Of a stretch of 64,000 bases of DNA, positions 26,894 to 35,931 are shown piece after piece. Position numbers and translations under genes: made by a program. The notes below the pieces were generated by a model, which ran no database searches, was not told where the DNA came from, and worked only from the letters and a program-made list of their open reading frames with translations. This DNA comes from CALXXL01 sp034926605 (GTDB lineage: Bacteria > Verrucomicrobiota > Lentisphaeria > Victivallales > Victivallaceae). Where the stretch lies: assembly GCA_034926605.1 (NCBI GenBank), contig JAYFQV010000001.1, positions 62,001-126,000 on the forward strand, in the 5' to 3' direction. Position 1 is the first letter of the stretch; the number at the start of each line of letters is the position of its first letter.

Positions 26894-28107
26894 TCGCCCT
26901 TCCTCCTGTCCGGCAGTGCCGCCACCACTTCGGATAACGCCGCCTCGACTGAGTCCAGCCTCTTTATCAGATTTTCATGCACCTCCGCGCATTTCTCCGC
27001 AAATTCCGAATGCGGTTCGCGCAGAATTTCGAACAGTCTGTCGGCATTCCAGTCATCCACGCTTCCGGCGGCTGACAATCCAAAATTGGCCAGAAAATTG
27101 GAAACCTTCGAGCCGCGCTCCAATCCAACCGGAAATACGTTCACGTTCGAAGCGAATATCAGCAGATGCAGCCGACTGCTCAATATAGCGTCGCAGGTGG
27201 CGGCGGCGGCCTGAACTTCGCCGGGAGCAGTCACGTCCTCAAGCAACAGAGTACCTGATGGATCGCGCATCTCCCGCTGCATTTCGTGCATGACCGCGCG
27301 GTCGGTAACCGGATTCATCGGTATGAAAAGTATCTGGTCCCCGGCCGCGGACAGGCGGTCGAGCAGCCCGACGAAGCGGGCGGGGTCGCTGAGCTTCCGC
27401 TGCTGGGATATGCAGACGCCGATGCGCCGTCCGCCGCCTTTGTCCGCCAGCCAACTCCGATAACGCTCCGGCAGCGGCAGCGATTCAAGGCGCAAGGCGG
27501 AGTCCGCCCCCACCATGGCATTATGAAAGCCGCAGGTTTCAAGTTCGTCCCGGCTCTCGGGATCGCGCACCGCCACAAATGCGCAGCCGGACAGACTCCC
27601 TGCGATATGGCGGCGCGCCGCGGCAACTTTTCGCTCCTCCAGAATGCTCACCGGATCAACCAGCCCGCAGGCCATGCCGCCCAAAAATTTAAGCAGTTCG
27701 CGCTTGCGGCCGGAATAGCTGAACAGCGCGGGATTCAGTTCGGAATTCATACCGGTATTCCACACCACGGACGGAACTCCGACTTCACGGGCGGCATCGA
27801 TATATTCAAGCGCCGCCTCCGGATAGTCGGAAAGCCCGGTTGCGCCGCACCACACCAGAAGATCATATCCGGCGACCACCTGAGTCAGCGGCGGAGCCTC
27901 CGGAACCGGCTTGAATTTGTACAGCGGAATCGTCTGGATGCCAAGCAGTTTCTCCGTTCCCGAGCCGTCGAACGTGCTGGCGGCGAGCTCGGCTTCGGGA
28001 AACAGCCGCCGGAATATGGCAACCGCGCAGGCCAATATCGCCTCGTCGCCAATATTGTCGCAGCCGAACGGCACCGCGCACAACAGAATCTTGAATCTAC
28101 CTTTCAT
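26890..28107 (-). CDS. Polysaccharide pyruvyl transferase family protein
   Basis: A 405-residue protein of the CsaB/WcaK family, GT-B-like enzymes that add ketal pyruvate to sugars of capsules or wall polymers. Typical N-terminal features are CAVPFGCDNIGDEAILAC at 10-27 and YDLLVWCGATGLSDYP near 80. The C-terminal half has the donor-site region CDAILSSRLHLLIFASNVN near 315. Pyruvylation gives negative charge and can anchor S-layer proteins. It lies between two GT4 genes with ATGA coupling downstream. A 29-base gap separates it from the upstream GT4 gene. Confidence 0.85.
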   Translation of the reverse strand: MKGRFKILLCAVPFGCDNIGDEAILACAVAIFRRLFPEAELAASTFDGSGTEKLLGIQTIPLYKFKPVPEAPPLTQVVAGYDLLVWCGATGLSDYPEAALEYIDAAREVGVPSVVWNTGMNSELNPALFSYSGRKRELLKFLGGMACGLVDPVSILEERKVAAARRHIAGSLSGCAFVAVRDPESRDELETCGFHNAMVGADSALRLESLPLPERYRSWLADKGGGRRIGVCISQQRKLSDPARFVGLLDRLSAAGDQILFIPMNPVTDRAVMHEMQREMRDPSGTLLLEDVTAPGEVQAAAATCDAILSSRLHLLIFASNVNVFPVGLERGSKVSNFLANFGLSAAGSVDDWNADRLFEILREPHSEFAEKCAEVHENLIKRLDSVEAALSEVVAALPDRRKGE

Positions 28108-28136
28108 GCCTCAGCAATCCTTTTTGCCATCGGTCG

Positions 28137-29282
28137 TTATTCATTCATTTCACGTGCCAGAGCCTCGAATGAGGCCACCAGCCGTTGCTCGGAAAAGCGA
28201 TCTTCCACCAATCTGCGGCCGTTGGCTCCGAACCGGCGCGCTTTTTCGGGATTGTCCAACAACTCCCGCATCGCGACCGTCAAGCCGCGGACCTCGCCCG
28301 GTCTCACCACGATTCCGGTAATGCCGTCGATCAGATATTCGCCGAAACCGCCGACCGCAAACCCCGCCAGCGGCAGCGAGTAGGCCAAGGCTTCCGGCCC
28401 CACCAGGCCGAACGGTTCCTGCCAGCGCCACGGCAGCACCGCCAGCGTGGCGGCACGATAATATTTTTCCGGATCGGAAACCCAGCCGTGAAACCGCACC
28501 CGGTCGCCCAACTCGGCGGCCTGAGCCTTCAGCAATTCACGGTCCTTGCCGTCGCCCAGAATGTCGGCTACCCATTCGCCGCCGAGTTCGGACAACGCCG
28601 CCAGCAATAGATCGAACCCCTTGCCGCGTATGAGTTGCCCCGAACAGACGATGTGCGGCGGTTCACCGGCCGCCGGAACCGCCGGAGCCGCCACGGGAAC
28701 ACAGGGATGAACAAGCTTGATTTTTCCGCGACAAGCCCCGTCTTTCTCCAGCTCTTTGGCCATAAAGTCCGAAAGCACCGCCAGTTTATCCGCCGCCAGC
28801 ACCGCCCCGGCCAGGCGCGGAAACTCGATAAAGCGATATTTCAGCAGCTCAAGCGGCGGCTTTCCTTCGGGCCCGCGCAACATACCGCATACGCCGCAGA
28901 ACCAGCGCCGGTAACGGCGATGACAGTTGCGGCGGGTAAACGGAAAATATTTGCAAAAACGCGGGCAGAAATATTCATGGTCGTGAACCATCACCGCCAC
29001 TTTGAACCGGCATTCGAGCGCCTCCAAATATCGGGCCGACCTAAGCTTGTGAACCATAACCAGATCGTAACCGCCGGGCAGGGCATCCGGCGCGCCCCAT
29101 GGCAGCACCCGGTCAAACTCCGCCTCGAACACAGCGCTGCCACGCGCGGTCTTCTCGAATGTTCCATCAACTTCGAACCCGTTGCGGCGCAACAGCCCGG
29201 CGGTATGGAACAAATAACGTTCCACACCACCGGCAAAGCCGGACACCTCGCTGACGAAAAGCACCTTTATCGCGCCGCTCAT
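28137..29282 (-). CDS. Glycosyltransferase family 4
   Basis: A 381-residue GT-B enzyme. The N-terminal Rossmann domain starts with SEVSGFAGGVERYLFHTAGL. The donor domain has IVCSGQLIRGKGFDLLLAAL, then VRFHGWVSDPEKYYRAATL and the PWRWQEPFGLVGPEALAYS block with the family E-x7-E pattern. Around residues 104-130 there is a cysteine- and histidine-rich stretch (ten Cys/His within about 30 residues) that could bind metal, which is not typical for GT4. The start overlaps the GT2 gene by four bases. Confidence 0.88.
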   Translation of the reverse strand: MSGAIKVLFVSEVSGFAGGVERYLFHTAGLLRRNGFEVDGTFEKTARGSAVFEAEFDRVLPWGAPDALPGGYDLVMVHKLRSARYLEALECRFKVAVMVHDHEYFCPRFCKYFPFTRRNCHRRYRRWFCGVCGMLRGPEGKPPLELLKYRFIEFPRLAGAVLAADKLAVLSDFMAKELEKDGACRGKIKLVHPCVPVAAPAVPAAGEPPHIVCSGQLIRGKGFDLLLAALSELGGEWVADILGDGKDRELLKAQAAELGDRVRFHGWVSDPEKYYRAATLAVLPWRWQEPFGLVGPEALAYSLPLAGFAVGGFGEYLIDGITGIVVRPGEVRGLTVAMRELLDNPEKARRFGANGRRLVEDRFSEQRLVASFEALAREMNE

Positions 29283-30124
29283 TTACCGGCCGCCCCCTTC
29301 CTCATGTCAGCCCCGCCGCGCCATGCGGAAAACTTCTGCACCGCCCGGTAAGTCAGCCCGGAAAAAAACAGCCACGGCCGGCCGTGCCGCCACTCGTACA
29401 CGACGTCGCGCGCGACCTCGGCGGCAAACTGCCGCAGCGCCACGCCGAACCCGGGAGCGTCCCCGAATATCTGCACGTCGGCCCGTCCTTCGTTGTAAAA
29501 ACGCCGGTAGAGCTGGCGGAAATTGTAATTGTGGGAATGTTGGACCATCGCTTCCGAAACATAGACGATCCTGAGACCGCGCTTCTTAAGCCGCCACGAC
29601 CATTCGGCATCCTCGGAATACTGCATCTCCGGGTCGAAAGGTTCTGCCAACAGGGTTTCCCGACGCGCCCCGCTGGACACCATCGAAAAGAAATGCCGCC
29701 AAGAGGCGGATACCGACCCGTCGCCGAACGCCCGCTCGTAGTCCTTGCGTACCAGCAGCTTTGCGTCCGGTCGGCAAAGCTGATTGCCGAAGACCGCTCC
29801 GACCCCCGGGTCGGACAGCGGAGCGATAAGTCTTTCAAGATAGTCCTCGGACAGCGGCACCGCGTCGGAATTGTTGAACACCACAAGATCGCCGGAGGCA
29901 AACGAGACCGCGCGATTAAGCACGCGTGACGGATTGTACGGCAAATCCTCCGGAGGAACGATTTTTATCTGCGAAAATTCACGGATGATCCGCAAGGTGG
30001 CGTCGGTGGAATGATCGTCAAAGCTCAATAGTTCATATTCCACGTTTCGCTGACGCGACAACATCTCCAGCGTGCGGCGGATCACCGCCTCGTCATTGTG
30101 AGAACGAATGATCACCGAAACCAT
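29279..30124 (-). CDS. Glycosyltransferase family 2
   Basis: A 281-residue GT-A fold enzyme. The nucleotide-binding start is VSVIIRSHNDEAVIRRTLE with FDDHSTDAT; the metal-binding DxD-like site is FNNSDAVPL near residue 94; the acceptor-side motif is SEDAEWSWRLKKRG near 187, which probably holds the catalytic base. The C-terminus is a basic, amphipathic region suited to membrane association. GGAGG sits five bases before the ATG, inside the end of the flippase gene (13-base overlap). Confidence 0.9.
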   Translation of the reverse strand: MVSVIIRSHNDEAVIRRTLEMLSRQRNVEYELLSFDDHSTDATLRIIREFSQIKIVPPEDLPYNPSRVLNRAVSFASGDLVVFNNSDAVPLSEDYLERLIAPLSDPGVGAVFGNQLCRPDAKLLVRKDYERAFGDGSVSASWRHFFSMVSSGARRETLLAEPFDPEMQYSEDAEWSWRLKKRGLRIVYVSEAMVQHSHNYNFRQLYRRFYNEGRADVQIFGDAPGFGVALRQFAAEVARDVVYEWRHGRPWLFFSGLTYRAVQKFSAWRGGADMRKGAAGK

Positions 30125-31662
30125 TTAAGCCTCCCCCGCACCAGCCGGACGCCGCGGCTCCACAACGCCGTGCGTTCCGCGTCCGAAACCACCCAGTAGG
30201 CACTGCACACCATATATCCGGCGGCATAGACCAGCCCCAGCAATATCAGCCGCACGAACAGCGGCCACGCCCACGGAAGGAACCCTTCGCGAAAGAACCA
30301 GACCGCCAGCGAGGCGGTTACCGCCGCCGCCACCGGCCCTAGATAAACGTCTTTCAGGAATCTGCCGATCGGAATCCGGATAAAATGGCTGTAATAAGGC
30401 AAAATAACGAAAAGCGATATTATTGCATTGGGCACCAGCGTGCCTATGACCACGCCGATAAGCCCGATCTTCAAAGTCAGATAGATGCTCAGCCCCAGAT
30501 TAACCACCGCCTCGCACCAGCACAAAAGGCAACGCAGCCGGTGCCTGCCGGACATCATCATTATCCGTTGCGCGAAGTCGCGCATCGCCACCGTGAAGAA
30601 CGCGGAAATCACCATAAGCCGGCACACCAGCTTGGCGTCGCCGCCGCGGGCGCCGAACAGGAAATCCAGCATTTCCGGAGTAAGAACCAATATCACACCG
30701 GCGCCTCCGGCGGCCAGCCACACTGTGAAGCGGAGGCCCTTTATCAGCGTCCGGCACAGCTCATCCTTTTGCCCGCGCTTAAGAAAGTCGGCGGTAAGCG
30801 GCGCCACATTGTCACGGTACTGGGCGGTAACGGATACGAAGTTGTCCGGCAGCCGGGTACCGATCTGATACACGCCCACCGCGTCGAGGCCGGAGATGAT
30901 CGAAAGCACCAGACGGTCGGTCTTACCGATGATCAGACTGCCGATATCATGCATATAGATGAACGCGCTGAAGTCGGCGAGTTCCCGAACGATCTTGCGG
31001 TGAAAGGTCGGCCGCAGCCGCAATCCGGGCAACCGGCGCTTTATCATAACCAGCATCACCATGTTGGCCGACAAATTCAAGCCGATCACCATCACGGTCA
31101 GCGGCAGCAGCAGCCCGCCGGTGTGCAGCACCACATAGGTGCCGACGACCTCGATCAGCCCGCCGATCAGCAGGACGTAGTTGCGCAGATATATCCGTTT
31201 CAGCCCCACCAGTATCTCGGGCAGAACGCCGGTGGGAAAGGTCAAAGCGATGCCGCAGCCGAAGATCAGCAGCACCTTCCGGCAGTAGGAAAGTTCGCCG
31301 GGATCGGTGACTTTGGTCAGTTCCTTGAGCCAGATCATGGCAGCGACCGTCGCCATGACTATTACCGCCGACATCATCCACTGAAGTGAAAACACCGTGC
31401 CTACAACCTTGTTGTAATGCTCGGGGTCGTGCTCATACTGACGTTCGGCGGTGGCTTTCTGCGCGGCTTTGCTGAATCCGAAGTCAAGCACCACCACATA
31501 AAAGAAAACCGCCCACAACAACCCCCAGAATCCGTAATACTCTTCTCCCAGATAGATGTACATCCAGCGGGCCATCAGCAGCCCGCGAAGGACGCGCATC
31601 ACCCCGACCAAAGCATTGGTCATAGTGTTTTTGCGGATCAGGGAACTCAGATTTTCACTCAT
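30112..31662 (-). CDS. O-antigen/teichoic-acid flippase (Wzx, MOP superfamily)
   Basis: A 516-residue polytopic membrane protein of the Wzx type with about 12-14 hydrophobic helices. It flips undecaprenyl-linked repeat units across the inner membrane. Charged residues near helix starts (RKNTMTNALVGVMRVLRG at the N-terminus) match MOP-family positions. It overlaps the upstream phosphatase-like gene by eight bases and has GGAG six bases before the ATG. With the surrounding glycosyltransferases it defines a Wzx/Wzy-dependent surface glycan; the polymerase may be the ligase-like gene at 54046 or lie elsewhere. Confidence 0.88.
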   Translation of the reverse strand: MSENLSSLIRKNTMTNALVGVMRVLRGLLMARWMYIYLGEEYYGFWGLLWAVFFYVVVLDFGFSKAAQKATAERQYEHDPEHYNKVVGTVFSLQWMMSAVIVMATVAAMIWLKELTKVTDPGELSYCRKVLLIFGCGIALTFPTGVLPEILVGLKRIYLRNYVLLIGGLIEVVGTYVVLHTGGLLLPLTVMVIGLNLSANMVMLVMIKRRLPGLRLRPTFHRKIVRELADFSAFIYMHDIGSLIIGKTDRLVLSIISGLDAVGVYQIGTRLPDNFVSVTAQYRDNVAPLTADFLKRGQKDELCRTLIKGLRFTVWLAAGGAGVILVLTPEMLDFLFGARGGDAKLVCRLMVISAFFTVAMRDFAQRIMMMSGRHRLRCLLCWCEAVVNLGLSIYLTLKIGLIGVVIGTLVPNAIISLFVILPYYSHFIRIPIGRFLKDVYLGPVAAAVTASLAVWFFREGFLPWAWPLFVRLILLGLVYAAGYMVCSAYWVVSDAERTALWSRGVRLVRGRLKWFR

Positions 31663-32827
31663 CGGCTTCTCCGATTTCGGCGGCCGCCAGCTTCATCAGC
31701 GTGAAAAAACCCGCAATGCTGGAGGGCCGGTACGGAAACGGCCGGGTTGAAAGCAGGCTTGCTTCCGAATCGCGATCGGCCGGAGAATACCCGTGCATGC
31801 CGGGAATCGGTTTTGCGCCCATGTCGCTGGGAACCAGTTGAACGCCGGGATCGAGCAGGAATATGCCGTCGCCGTAACGCCGGTCGGGAAAATCGACATG
31901 CAATTCCTTTTTTTCCTCTTCCGAAAGCCAATGCCCGGGAGCGTTCTTTACCGCGTCGATGATCTTATCGCGATACTCCTCCTTCAGGAACCATACCCGC
32001 ATCATGGTGGAATCATAGGCGGCGGCGTAATCGCGCCCGAATTTCAGGTTAAGCTTTTCGATGCGGCTCTTCATATCCACCGACCCGGCCAGCGGCGTCA
32101 TGCCATGATCGGAGAAAACCGTCACCGACCAGTCGTCCGGACAGGTGCCGCGCGCGGTGGAAATAAGCACGTTGACCCGCTCGGCAAAATCGGCCAGACG
32201 GTTTGCGACATAGTCCGGTTCGTTCACATGAAAATGAAGCATGCCGTCAATGCCGGCGGTATAGACGAACAGGAATGAAGTTCCTCCTACCGAAATCAGC
32301 CGGGTCGCCTCCGCCAGGTTCTCCTCGTCCGTCCGATGCCAGTCGGAAATATGGTAGCTTATGCCGGACGCCTCGAGCATGTCGCGCAGGTTCGGAACGG
32401 CCTCGCCCAGCCCATGTGCCGCGAAAATGTCATTCTTCTCGCAATAGTCGAAATACGGCAGACGGCTGTACGGCACCCGGTACAGACTGAAATAGCCGGT
32501 GAACTTGAAATGCTTCTTAAGAAAACCGCTGAGGCGATGGCGTATCCGGTGGTTGTCGAAAATTTTTGAAGGATGCAGCATCCAGTGAATGTGCCGGAAG
32601 AAGCGGAAAGGCGACTTGCCCTCCCTGTCGAAGAAAAAGAAACTGAAGTGACCGTGTCTGGTCGGCGGTTCGCCGGACAGGATGGTGGGCACCGCGGTGG
32701 AGGAGTAACCGAACTGGGTCCTTACCGGCATACGGTATGGAAGTTCGGATTCCATGAAATGATACTTGGTGACGATCTCCCACCCGAGCGCGTCGCTGAA
32801 CAGAAAAACTCTAAGTTTCTTAACCAT
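31655..32827 (-). CDS. Alkaline-phosphatase-superfamily phosphodiesterase
   Basis: A 390-residue enzyme resembling type I phosphodiesterase/nucleotide pyrophosphatases. Metal and nucleophile motifs are FSDALGWE near residue 11, STAVPTILSGEPPTRHG near 43 (nucleophile Thr/Ser), GIDGMLHFH near 215, VFSDHGMTPL near 257 and a late histidine in MHGYSP near 344. There is no signal peptide, so it acts in the cytoplasm. Related enzymes occur in polysaccharide loci, but their substrates are unclear. It is the first gene of the operon, with its own promoter. Confidence 0.85.
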   Translation of the reverse strand: MVKKLRVFLFSDALGWEIVTKYHFMESELPYRMPVRTQFGYSSTAVPTILSGEPPTRHGHFSFFFFDREGKSPFRFFRHIHWMLHPSKIFDNHRIRHRLSGFLKKHFKFTGYFSLYRVPYSRLPYFDYCEKNDIFAAHGLGEAVPNLRDMLEASGISYHISDWHRTDEENLAEATRLISVGGTSFLFVYTAGIDGMLHFHVNEPDYVANRLADFAERVNVLISTARGTCPDDWSVTVFSDHGMTPLAGSVDMKSRIEKLNLKFGRDYAAAYDSTMMRVWFLKEEYRDKIIDAVKNAPGHWLSEEEKKELHVDFPDRRYGDGIFLLDPGVQLVPSDMGAKPIPGMHGYSPADRDSEASLLSTRPFPYRPSSIAGFFTLMKLAAAEIGEADE

Positions 32828-32863
32828 GGCGCCACACCCCCTTTCTTCTTTCTTTTAAGGATT

Positions 32864-32891
32864 AAAATATATCCTCAACGCCAATTTTCAA
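32864..32891 (-). promoter_or_regulatory. Predicted promoter for the minus-strand polysaccharide operon
   Basis: Minus-strand TTGAAA (32891-32886), 16-base spacer, TATTTT (32869-32864). The leader before the phosphodiesterase gene is about 30 bases with AAGGGGG. Confidence 0.5.
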
Positions 32892-32910
32892 ATTCATTTT
32901 GGCGACAACG

Positions 32911-32938
32911 TTGACAAATGCGAAAACAGTTGTATATT
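32911..32938 (+). promoter_or_regulatory. Predicted strong promoter for the REC-PP2C-HATPase gene
   Basis: TTGACA (32911-32916), 16-base spacer, TATATT (32933-32938). The leader to the ATG at 32965 is about 20 bases. Confidence 0.65.
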
Positions 32939-32964
32939 TCGGACAAGATAACGGTGAAGCGATC

Positions 32965-34548
32965 ATGCCAGAAAAAATCAAAGTCCTTGCGGTTGACGAT
33001 GAAAAGTTCAACCTGATACTGTTGCGCGGATGCCTGAAATCCGACATGTACGACATTACCGGCTGCACCAACGCGGTGGATGCGCTGCAGGAGTTCAAGA
33101 AACAATACTTCGACGTGTTGTTGCTTGATGTGCTCATGCCCGGTATAGACGGTTTTGAACTGCGCAAGCTTATCCGCGAAATCGACGCCGAAAGGCCGAT
33201 CATCTTCCTGACCGCTCTGGTGGATGACATCAACACCACCATGCTCAACCAGATATCCTGGGATCCCTATACGTATTACCTGAACAAATCGTTCAGCAAA
33301 AAGCTGCTCAGCAGCAAGATAGAGCAGGCGGTGGGCGTTCATCGCAGCCGCAAGACCGCCGACGCCTACAGCCGCAAGCTAGAAGATGAGATGGCTCTCG
33401 CCGGCGATATCCAGAAGATTCTGCTGCCGGCATGGTGCGTGGTCGACTCAAAAACCATGATGGGAGCGTACTACGCCCCCAGCGGCAAGGTTTCCGGCGA
33501 TCTCTATGAGTTCATGCACATCTCCGGCGGAAAATATCTCCTGTTCATCGGGGACATCGCCGGCCACGGAATGCAGGCCGCGTTGTACATGGCGGCGATG
33601 CAGAGCGTGCTCAAAGTGTTCATCGCCCGCGACAATGTGACGCCGCACGAACTGCTGAACCATCTGAACGAATTTTTCTGCTCCGAACTGTGCGCCAACA
33701 CCTACATGACCTGTCTGGCCGCGGTCATCGATTTCGACGCGAACAAAATATCGGTGCAGAGCGCCGGACACCCCGGCTTGATCGGTTGTTCGCATCTCAA
33801 GGAAAACGCCTGGCGCATCGGCGACGATTCCCGCGGCGGCCCCCCGGTGGGCTGGTTTGAAAACATCAAGTATTCTCCCGACGACACCACCGAGGCCACA
33901 TTCCCGGACGATACCCTGATCGTCGGCTACACCGACGGACTGATCGACGCCTGCTCCCGCGACAACCAGACCATGGATGAAAGCGAATTGTTCGAACTCA
34001 TCGGCGTGCTGTCGCTGTCGTCCGATGCCGCCACCTTCCCTTTCCGGTTGGGGGTTTCCCTGGGGCAGCTGGGATACGATCAGAGCCCGGACGACGTGTG
34101 CGTGATCGCGGTTCAGAAAAACACGGCGGACGGCGTCAAGTTCCAAAACAAAGTGATCCTGCCGAAACTCTCAATGGTAAGCACGACCGCCATCGAATTC
34201 GCCGGCATTCTCCAGAAAAGCAGAAACGACATGGAGCTTGCCACCAAAATAGAAATCCTTATGTACGAATATCTCAACAACGTCATAATCCACGGATCGG
34301 AGGGCACCCGCGGCCCGCGCGACCCGATTTATGTTTCCATGACGGTTTCCGAAAACGAGATATCGGTGCGCGGCCTCGACCGCGGCAAGGTGTGGGATAT
34401 GGCCGGCAGCTATCAGCCCGCACAACAGCCGCTCAACGAACCGACTTTCGGCCGTGGAATCCAAATCATACGCGAGATAACCGACCATGTCACGCATGGG
34501 TGCTACAACGGATTGAACGAGACGGTTTTCAGCATCAAATTGGGATAA
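32965..34548 (+). CDS. Response regulator with PP2C phosphatase and anti-sigma-kinase domains (HsbR-like)
   Basis: A 527-residue regulator with three domains. The receiver domain (5-125) has acidic D11-D12, phospho-acceptor D55, T83 and K108. The RsbU/SpoIIE-type PP2C domain (150-385) has metal aspartates D179, D197, D324 and D376/D377. The RsbW-like HATPase domain (400-527) has N-box E435, N439, H443, G1 D472-R-G474 and G2 GRG near 498. This order equals Pseudomonas HsbR: it can both phosphorylate and dephosphorylate a STAS partner, switched by phosphorylation of the receiver. An Hpt gene follows 22 bases later. The start at 32965 excludes a promoter-spanning TTG start at 32899. Confidence 0.9.
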   Translation: MPEKIKVLAVDDEKFNLILLRGCLKSDMYDITGCTNAVDALQEFKKQYFDVLLLDVLMPGIDGFELRKLIREIDAERPIIFLTALVDDINTTMLNQISWDPYTYYLNKSFSKKLLSSKIEQAVGVHRSRKTADAYSRKLEDEMALAGDIQKILLPAWCVVDSKTMMGAYYAPSGKVSGDLYEFMHISGGKYLLFIGDIAGHGMQAALYMAAMQSVLKVFIARDNVTPHELLNHLNEFFCSELCANTYMTCLAAVIDFDANKISVQSAGHPGLIGCSHLKENAWRIGDDSRGGPPVGWFENIKYSPDDTTEATFPDDTLIVGYTDGLIDACSRDNQTMDESELFELIGVLSLSSDAATFPFRLGVSLGQLGYDQSPDDVCVIAVQKNTADGVKFQNKVILPKLSMVSTTAIEFAGILQKSRNDMELATKIEILMYEYLNNVIIHGSEGTRGPRDPIYVSMTVSENEISVRGLDRGKVWDMAGSYQPAQQPLNEPTFGRGIQIIREITDHVTHGCYNGLNETVFSIKLG

Positions 34549-34570
34549 AACAATAAGGAACGTCGATGCT

Positions 34571-34885
34571 ATGAAACGTAAAATCATGAACTACATGGGG
34601 CAGGCCCTCGAGCTCGAGAAAGCCGACGCCGAAGAATTGCTGGTCATGTATATAGAAACGCTTAACGAACATTGCGACAAACTGAAGGCCGCGGTGGCGG
34701 CCGCCGATTTTGCCGAAATACGCCGTCTTACCCACTCCCTGACCGGTTGCTCGGGCAACGTCGGGGCCGAAGAAATCGTCGACGCGGTGCGCGACGTTAA
34801 CAGCGCCGCCAAGATCCCCAGCGCCGAAGCGTGCTCGGCCGCCATGATCAAACTTGAAGATTTGCGCCTCAAACTCAACGAATAA
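34571..34885 (+). CDS. Histidine phosphotransfer (Hpt) protein, HptB-like
   Basis: A 104-residue all-helical Hpt domain. The phospho-accepting histidine is H55 in RLTHSLTGCSGNVGA, the standard Hpt signature. It would carry a phosphoryl group from a hybrid histidine kinase to the receiver domain encoded just upstream. No histidine kinase is present in the window, so the input must come from elsewhere, as for HptB of Pseudomonas, which serves several kinases. It lies 22 bases behind the regulator gene and is surely co-transcribed with it. Confidence 0.9.
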   Translation: MKRKIMNYMGQALELEKADAEELLVMYIETLNEHCDKLKAAVAAADFAEIRRLTHSLTGCSGNVGAEEIVDAVRDVNSAAKIPSAEACSAAMIKLEDLRLKLNE

Positions 34886-34891
34886 ACCGTC

Positions 34892-35875
34892 ATGCCCAGA
34901 CGATACTCTTTTTCCGGTAGCAAGACAGTTGAAGCACTGGTGACCGGAACACTTCAGCAGTTGTCGGCGGCATTCGCCGGCTCGCCGCTGGCATCGCAAT
35001 ATTCCGCGGTGATACTCGGCGGCGGCTACGGCCGCGGCGAAGGCGGCGCCACTCCGGACGGAAAACTGTATAATGACCTCGATTTCTTTGTGATAATCAG
35101 AAGCGAACGTCCCTCCGGCGAACTGTTGTCATTCCTTGCGGAACTTTCTGAAAAATGGAGCCGCGAACTCGGCGTGGAAGTGGACTTCTGCTGCGTGTCC
35201 AAAGCCAGACTCAAACGCAACCGGAACACGCTGATGATTCAGGAACTTATCGCCGGCTGCGAAGTGATTTTCGGCAAGAGCGGCTCACTGGACTTCCTCC
35301 GGCTTTCCGGCTGGAACGCACTGCCGCAAAGCGAAGGTGTCCGTCTTATGCTCAACCGCGGCGCCGGGCTGCTGATGGCGCGCGGCAAACTCGAAGCCGG
35401 AAACGTGTCCGGAGCCGACACCGACTTCATCCGCCGAAACATCCACAAGGCCGAGCTCGGCTGCGGCGACGCCTGGCTGATCGCCAACCATGCCTATCTC
35501 CGCACAGGATCCGAACGTTTGGAAACACTTGAAACATCCAATGTCGAGACCGAACTAAAACGCCGCTACCGCGCCGCGCTCGAATACAAATACACTCCGC
35601 ATCCGAATCCGCACGAAGACCTGAAAGCCGACCTGACGGCCGTTATTGCGCTTTGGCTGCGCACCTGGGAAAATTACCCGTCCGCCGACTATCCAAAATC
35701 ATTGCGCAACGCCGCGCTGAATCTGCGCTATGCGGCAAAACTGGGAAGAATACGGCCATTGTTTGTCCATCCGCGATTCAAATTGCTTACGCCGCTCGCC
35801 GGACTGCTGAAAAACCGGGAGGGAAAAACGGGAGAAGAAGGAGAGTTCCTCGCACTGTGGGAACGCTTCAACTGA
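34892..35875 (+). CDS. Nucleotidyltransferase-fold protein
   Basis: A 327-residue protein. The motif GGGYGRGEG at about 43-51, the acidic pair NDLDFFVI at about 62-69 and a third acidic strand VEVDF near 95 fit the Pol-beta-type nucleotidyltransferase fold. The spacing from the glycine motif to DxD is longer than in minimal NTases (GSx10DxD). The C-terminal half is helical. The nucleotide and acceptor are unknown; it could be a toxin/antitoxin, a tRNA enzyme or a sugar-phosphate enzyme, but nothing near it decides. It follows the Hpt gene by six bases. Confidence 0.65.
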   Translation: MPRRYSFSGSKTVEALVTGTLQQLSAAFAGSPLASQYSAVILGGGYGRGEGGATPDGKLYNDLDFFVIIRSERPSGELLSFLAELSEKWSRELGVEVDFCCVSKARLKRNRNTLMIQELIAGCEVIFGKSGSLDFLRLSGWNALPQSEGVRLMLNRGAGLLMARGKLEAGNVSGADTDFIRRNIHKAELGCGDAWLIANHAYLRTGSERLETLETSNVETELKRRYRAALEYKYTPHPNPHEDLKADLTAVIALWLRTWENYPSADYPKSLRNAALNLRYAAKLGRIRPLFVHPRFKLLTPLAGLLKNREGKTGEEGEFLALWERFN

Positions 35876-35928
35876 AATGATTATCCACCGGTAAGGTACC
35901 GGCCACCGACCGTCACGGTTCAATCATT
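35876..35928. other. Nested inverted repeats between convergent genes
   Basis: An outer pair AATGATT (35876-35882) / AATCATT (35922-35928) encloses a perfect hairpin CCGGTA-AGG-TACCGG (35888-35902). It fills the gap between the NTase gene and the convergent Fe-S gene. It could act as a terminator, though no T-tract is present. Confidence 0.35.
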
Positions 35929-35931
35929 CCC

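Noticed and set aside
24778..32827. The polysaccharide operon as a teichoic-acid locus (TagA-like gene)
   Set aside because: The WecG/TagA family is shared; LPS-core genes, Wza-like lipoprotein and RND pump show a Gram-negative envelope.
32899..32964. Longer N-terminus of the REC-PP2C-HATPase protein
   Set aside because: It would start with TTG inside the promoter; the ATG at 32965 starts directly at the receiver domain.
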